Shown here: positions 60,753 to 64,000 of the stretch, in pieces
Position numbering within the stretch: position 1 is the first letter of the stretch
Layout of the letters: the number at the start of each line of letters is the position of its first letter
Assembly (NCBI RefSeq): GCF_000741295.1
Contig: NZ_JGZG01000001.1
Span: 1 to 64,000, forward strand
Reading direction: 5' to 3'
Source: Bifidobacterium pseudolongum subsp. globosum
Lineage (GTDB): Bacteria; Actinomycetota; Actinomycetes; Actinomycetales; Bifidobacteriaceae
Length of the DNA: 64,000 nucleotides
Translations under genes and position numbers: made by a program
Notes under the pieces: model-generated
What the model was told of the DNA's origin: nothing
Seen by the model: only the letters and a program-made list of their open reading frames with translations
The model's database searches: none

Positions 60753-62000
60753 ATGACCACGCAGACCGCAGGCGACCAGCAGAACCTTTCGGAATACAAC
60801 CGTTCGCGAACACTGCAATACCTGTACCATCATGGCATCGCCTCACGCGCGCAGATCGCGCAGGCGCTGCACCTCACCCCCGCCGCGCTGAGCAAAATCA
60901 GCAACCATCTGCTCTCCAGCGGCGCCATCATCGAAACCGGACCGCTCGAAGGCAAGGGCAACCGCCGCTCGATCGGACTGGCGGTCAACACCGGGCAATA
61001 CCGCGTGCTCGGCGTCAAATTCGCGCGCAGCCTCATCCAGATCGGCCTGTTCGACCTGGCCGGCAGCGCACAGGCCGTCTGGGTGGACCAGGCGACCGAT
61101 TACCCCACTCCAGCCGAGGCGATTGAAGCGGTGAAGCAGCTCATCCGCTCGATCATGCGGCAGTTCACCAACATCGTGGCGATCGGCATGGCCGTGCCCG
61201 GGCCGTATCTGCGCAGCGTCGGCCACACGGCGGTCGTCTCGTCGATGCGGCAGTGGCGCGAAGTCAATTTCAAAGCCGAGTTCGAGCACGCGTTCGACAT
61301 TCCGGTGATCATCGAGCAGGACGCGCGGGCCGGCGCCTTGGCCCAGTACCTCTTCGACCCACAGCCGCGCAACGAGAACCTCGCCTACTACCTGCTCGGC
61401 GAAGGCATCGGCCTCGGCGTGATCGACCATGGGTCCGTGATCAACGGCGCGCTCGGCACGGCCACCGAAATCGGCCATGTGAGCGTCGACGTACACGGCA
61501 TACCCTGCGACTGCGGCAACGTCGGTTGCCTGGAGCGGTACTGTTCGGCCGTCGCGATCCACGACCTGCTCAACGAAGACCGCACGATCGTGCCCGATTC
61601 GCCCGCGCTCACCCATCACGAGGCCTGCATCGCGCTGTTCGAACTCGCCGGGCGCGGTGACACACGCGCGCAGGAACTCGTCAGGCGCATCGGCACCTAC
61701 GTGGGCTACGGCTGCGTGACGATCTGCAACGCGTTCAACCCCTCGCGCATCGTCATCGGCGACATCGTGGCCGAAGCGGGCGAACCGCTGCTTGACCGCG
61801 TCCGCGAGGTCGTGCGGGAGCGGGTGCTGCCGGAGCTCGTGGAATCGACCGCGATCGAACTGTCGACGCTGCCGACCGACGCCGCGGTGACCGGCGCCAC
61901 CGCCGTGGCGATCATGTACATCCTGGACCACCCCTCGCGGTTCTTCACACCACAGACTGTGCACAACGCAACAACCAGCCACAACAATCAAGAAAGGTGA
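60753..62000 (+). CDS. ROK-family transcriptional regulator
   Basis: 415 residues from ATG 60753 (GAAGGAGGTGCC). N-terminal winged helix LYHHGIASRAQIAQALHLTP / AALSKISNHLLSSGAIIETG (about 28-67), then a ROK sugar-sensing domain with GIGMAVPGPYL, VIIEQDARAGALAQYLF (about 189-205) and the zinc motif GHVSVDVHGIPCDCGNVGCLE (CxCGxxGCxE, about 244-264). NagC/XylR-type repressor responding to a sugar or sugar phosphate. The PfkB kinase gene begins 5 bp after its stop, so sensor and kinase probably share one sugar, perhaps fructose. Confidence 0.92.
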   Translation: MTTQTAGDQQNLSEYNRSRTLQYLYHHGIASRAQIAQALHLTPAALSKISNHLLSSGAIIETGPLEGKGNRRSIGLAVNTGQYRVLGVKFARSLIQIGLFDLAGSAQAVWVDQATDYPTPAEAIEAVKQLIRSIMRQFTNIVAIGMAVPGPYLRSVGHTAVVSSMRQWREVNFKAEFEHAFDIPVIIEQDARAGALAQYLFDPQPRNENLAYYLLGEGIGLGVIDHGSVINGALGTATEIGHVSVDVHGIPCDCGNVGCLERYCSAVAIHDLLNEDRTIVPDSPALTHHEACIALFELAGRGDTRAQELVRRIGTYVGYGCVTICNAFNPSRIVIGDIVAEAGEPLLDRVREVVRERVLPELVESTAIELSTLPTDAAVTGATAVAIMYILDHPSRFFTPQTVHNATTSHNNQER

Positions 62001-62005
62001 CCACC

Positions 62006-62902
62006 ATGACCAAGCCAATCGTCGTCTCGCTCGGAGAACTCCTGTGGGACATGCTCCCCTCCGGAAAGCGCGCAGGCGGTGCGCCCGTCAACTTCGCCTA
62101 CCATTCGATGATGAACGGCGCCGAAAGCTACTCGATCAGTGCCGTGGGCGAGGACGAGCTCGGCGACGAGCTCGCGATGGCCACCGAAAAGGCCGGCATC
62201 CACACGGTGCTGCAGCGCAACGCGTGGCCCACCGGCACCGTGGAAGTCGCACTGCGCAACGGCATCCCGGAATACACGATCGTGCCGAACGTGGCATGGG
62301 ACCACATCCTGTACACGCACCAGCTCATCGACATCGTGCAGCAGGCCGACGCCGTGAGCTTCGGTACGCTCGCGCTGCGCTCCCCCGAGTCGCATGAGAC
62401 GATCATCGAGCTGCTCAAGCACACCAAGCCCGAGGCGCTGCGCTTCTTCGACATCAACCTGCGCGGTGACATGTATTCGAAGGAACTCATCGAAGAGATG
62501 CTTGGCTACGCCAACGTGTTCAAGATCAACGACGAAGAGCTGCTGCTCCTGCGCGGCATGTTCGGCATCGAGAACACCTCGGACGACGAGGCATGCCGCT
62601 GGTTCATCGAGCAGTACGACCTGCGTTACCTGATTCTGACGGGCGGCGCCACGTTCTCCACGATCATGTCGAACGACGGCGAGATCTCCACGCTGAACAC
62701 CCCGCACGTCGAGGTCGTCGACACCGTGGGCGCCGGCGACTCGTTCTCCGGCACGTTCACCGGCCGTCTGCTGTGCGGCGACTCGCTGGGCCTGGCCCAC
62801 CGCGCCGCCGTGAACACCGCCGCATTTGTGTGCACGCAGAACGGCGCATGGCCCACCTATCCGGACCAGATGCCCGATTACCTCGCCGAAGCCGGCATGT
62901 GA
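62006..62902 (+). CDS. PfkB-family carbohydrate kinase (fructokinase-like)
   Basis: 298 residues from ATG 62006, with AAAGGTGACCACC upstream. Ribokinase-fold sugar kinase. Seen: SLGELLWDMLPSGKRAGGAP (about 9-28) with the GGAPVNFA substrate-binding motif, FDINLRGDMYSKELIEEMLG (about 148-167), NDEELLLLRGMFG, LILTGGA, and the signature VVDTVGAGDSFSGTFTGRLL (about 233-252) with the catalytic Asp of GAGD. The GELLWD start and NxR in FDINLR fit the fructokinase branch. Cotranscribed with the ROK regulator. Confidence 0.92.
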   Translation: MTKPIVVSLGELLWDMLPSGKRAGGAPVNFAYHSMMNGAESYSISAVGEDELGDELAMATEKAGIHTVLQRNAWPTGTVEVALRNGIPEYTIVPNVAWDHILYTHQLIDIVQQADAVSFGTLALRSPESHETIIELLKHTKPEALRFFDINLRGDMYSKELIEEMLGYANVFKINDEELLLLRGMFGIENTSDDEACRWFIEQYDLRYLILTGGATFSTIMSNDGEISTLNTPHVEVVDTVGAGDSFSGTFTGRLLCGDSLGLAHRAAVNTAAFVCTQNGAWPTYPDQMPDYLAEAGM

Positions 62903-62928
62903 CCCACTCTGGCCCTACCATAGGTGCC

Positions 62929-63408
62929 ATGAGAATCGTATTGCAGAAAGTCAGCCAGGCCAGTGTGGACGTCGTCGATGAGCGGACGGGCGAACCCGAC
63001 CCCTCATTCGAGCCGCAGTCCATTGGCCCCGGATTCGTGTTGCTCGTCGGGTTCGGCGAACACGACGAGCAACCGAATCTGGCTTGGCTCGCTTCAAAAA
63101 TCGCCAAACTGCGCGTCTTCGCGGATGCAGATGGCAAAATGAACCGTTCGATCCGCGACGTCGGGGGCGCCGTGTTGTCCATTCCGCAGTTCACGCTCTA
63201 CGCGCAGGTGCGGCACGGCAACCGCCCGAGTTTCACCGGCGCGATGGATCCGACGCGCGCACGCGAACAGTGGCTACGGTTCAACGACGCGTTGTGCGCC
63301 GAAGGGCTGCCTGTACACACGGGCAGGTTCGGCGCGCATATGCGTGTGTCACTGACCAACGACGGACCGGTGACGATCCTGTTCGACAGCGACGAACTGG
63401 GAGTGTGA
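62929..63408 (+). CDS. dtd: D-aminoacyl-tRNA deacylase
   Basis: 159 residues from ATG 62929. Removes D-amino acids from tRNA. Seen: MRIVLQKVSQASVDV, SIGPGFVLLVGF, the adenosine/cis-peptide motifs as IPQFTLYAQVRHGNRPSFTG (SQxxT region, about 82-101) and TNDGPVTILFDS (GP motif, about 143-154). The Ser of SQxxT is Pro here; the Gln and Thr remain. Length slightly above the usual ~145, partly due to an insertion DERTGEPDPSFEPQS near residue 20. A TACCAT box 7 nt before the ATG and lack of a ribosome-binding site suggest a leaderless message. Confidence 0.93.
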   Translation: MRIVLQKVSQASVDVVDERTGEPDPSFEPQSIGPGFVLLVGFGEHDEQPNLAWLASKIAKLRVFADADGKMNRSIRDVGGAVLSIPQFTLYAQVRHGNRPSFTGAMDPTRAREQWLRFNDALCAEGLPVHTGRFGAHMRVSLTNDGPVTILFDSDELGV

Positions 63409-64000
63409 CCACTGCGCCTGGTCATATGGCCGCAACGGCATCCACAACGGCAGGAATGGAACAAACGGCGCCAGCACCTACGGCGTGCACCATTGCCGGC
63501 CATCTAGGTGTTTTGCCCTTAGCATAAAACTTTTCCACGATGACATCCCACCGACACGCCACATACATGAGAGCGAATCGTTCGGCGAGAGGAAGCTTGA
63601 GTTCCCCAGCAAGTTCGACATCGCCCCAATCTACCGTTATCTAGGCGAGCTTGCATTGACGCCCCGCCAGCGGATCAACGCAAAGTGAGCGCTCGCGTGC
63701 CAGCGCACCTATGGTGGTTTGAGGGTGCTACCGGCTGGCGGTTGAGGGTGGTGCCAGCCAGGAAAAAGCGCCCCAATCCTTGCCATCTCTTACCACCGCG
63801 TGTGGCGACTGCCAACTGAGACGGCGTTTACCTTCTCGCTACGGGTAGTGCCCCCTTCGCTACGGGTAGTGCCTTTGCAGACAAAATCTGCTGACAATCG
63901 TTGGAAAATGGCACATTGTAGGGAAAGGGTATCCGACAGGCACTACCCGTAGCGGAAGTATGGATAGGTACATGACGAATTCGCCGTTCAGGTCACCGCC
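63409..64000. repeat. Gene-poor right edge with short direct and inverted repeats
   Basis: No convincing gene. A 67-codon frame at 63485-63688 ends in a plausible peptide (ERKLEFPSKFDIAPIYRYLG and on) but has no start signal and may be a gene remnant. Repeats: CGCTACGGGTAGTGCC at 63837-63852 and 63858-63873 in direct orientation, and its exact reverse complement at 63939-63954. Another short direct repeat, TTGAGGGTGSTRCC, lies at about 63719-63755. Confidence 0.5.

Noticed and set aside
63485-63688. A 67-codon protein gene
   Set aside because: No ribosome-binding site or recognised family; kept only as a possible remnant.
1-64000. tRNA or rRNA genes
   Set aside because: No cloverleaf-like stretch with a T-loop GTTCRA pattern was found in the intergenic gaps; hairpins there are terminators or inverted repeats.

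Overview
The window looks like a chromosomal segment of a Bifidobacterium. It is GC-rich. It carries actinobacteria-typical genes: a DUF3710/DUF3159 pair, an RsrA/SigR-type sigma/anti-sigma pair, the 24-residue ribosomal protein bL37, and fused DppD-DppF peptide importer ATPases. Its peptidoglycan genes (a MurE-like ligase without the mDAP signature next to a FemABX transferase) fit a bifidobacterial Lys/Orn cross-bridged wall. The species is not resolved; the B. animalis/pseudolongum group is only a guess. No rRNA, tRNA, CRISPR array or prophage was recognised.

Layout. 1-3.6 kb: the edge of an IS30-type transposase, then a DUF262/GmrSD-like protein ending in a RAMA-type domain and translationally coupled to a nicotinamidase, then a small membrane-protein gene broken by an early stop codon. 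3.6-14.4 kb: aconitase, a P-type ATPase, a TRAM-type RNA methyltransferase, a lipoprotein, DUF3159, DUF3710, exonuclease III and a membrane protein. 14.4-20.2 kb: first oligopeptide ABC importer. 20.4-25.3 kb: XerC, then a two-gene MacB/FtsX-type ABC system behind tandem operator-like palindromes. 25.3-29.4 kb: glycerate kinase and an overlapping membrane protein-pheA-tyrA operon. 29.5-37.4 kb: TypA, an NrtR-like regulator with an MFS transporter (probably niacin uptake), ParA, XerD and the infC-rpmI-rplT operon. 37.7-46.4 kb: thiamine pyrophosphokinase, GAPDH, YbaK, IspH, an aldose epimerase, bL37, SigR and its anti-sigma factor, MurE-like ligase and FemX.

46.4-51.5 kb is the most accessory-looking part. 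It has an orphan AbiEi-like protein flanked by a small family of inverted repeats, folC, two poorly characterised genes and a MntA/HepT toxin-antitoxin pair. 51.6-54.6 kb: aminopeptidase P, a NUDIX hydrolase and an NAD(P)-binding protein. 54.7-60.4 kb: a second oligopeptide importer with the same gene order as the first. 60.7-63.4 kb: ROK regulator plus PfkB sugar kinase, then D-aminoacyl-tRNA deacylase. The last ~590 bp hold short direct and inverted repeats and no convincing gene.

Themes. NAD metabolism appears twice (pncA; NrtR/MFS). Two peptide importers share the order binding protein, intergenic hairpin, two permeases, fused ATPase. Many genes meet head-on over long palindromic terminators. 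Several genes (P-type ATPase, xthA, ybaK, sigR, dtd) have a -10-like hexamer exactly 7 nt before the start codon, which suggests leaderless transcription. Defence-type genes (GmrSD/RAMA, AbiEi-like, MntA/HepT) are scattered rather than forming one island; no clearly new multi-gene system is visible.
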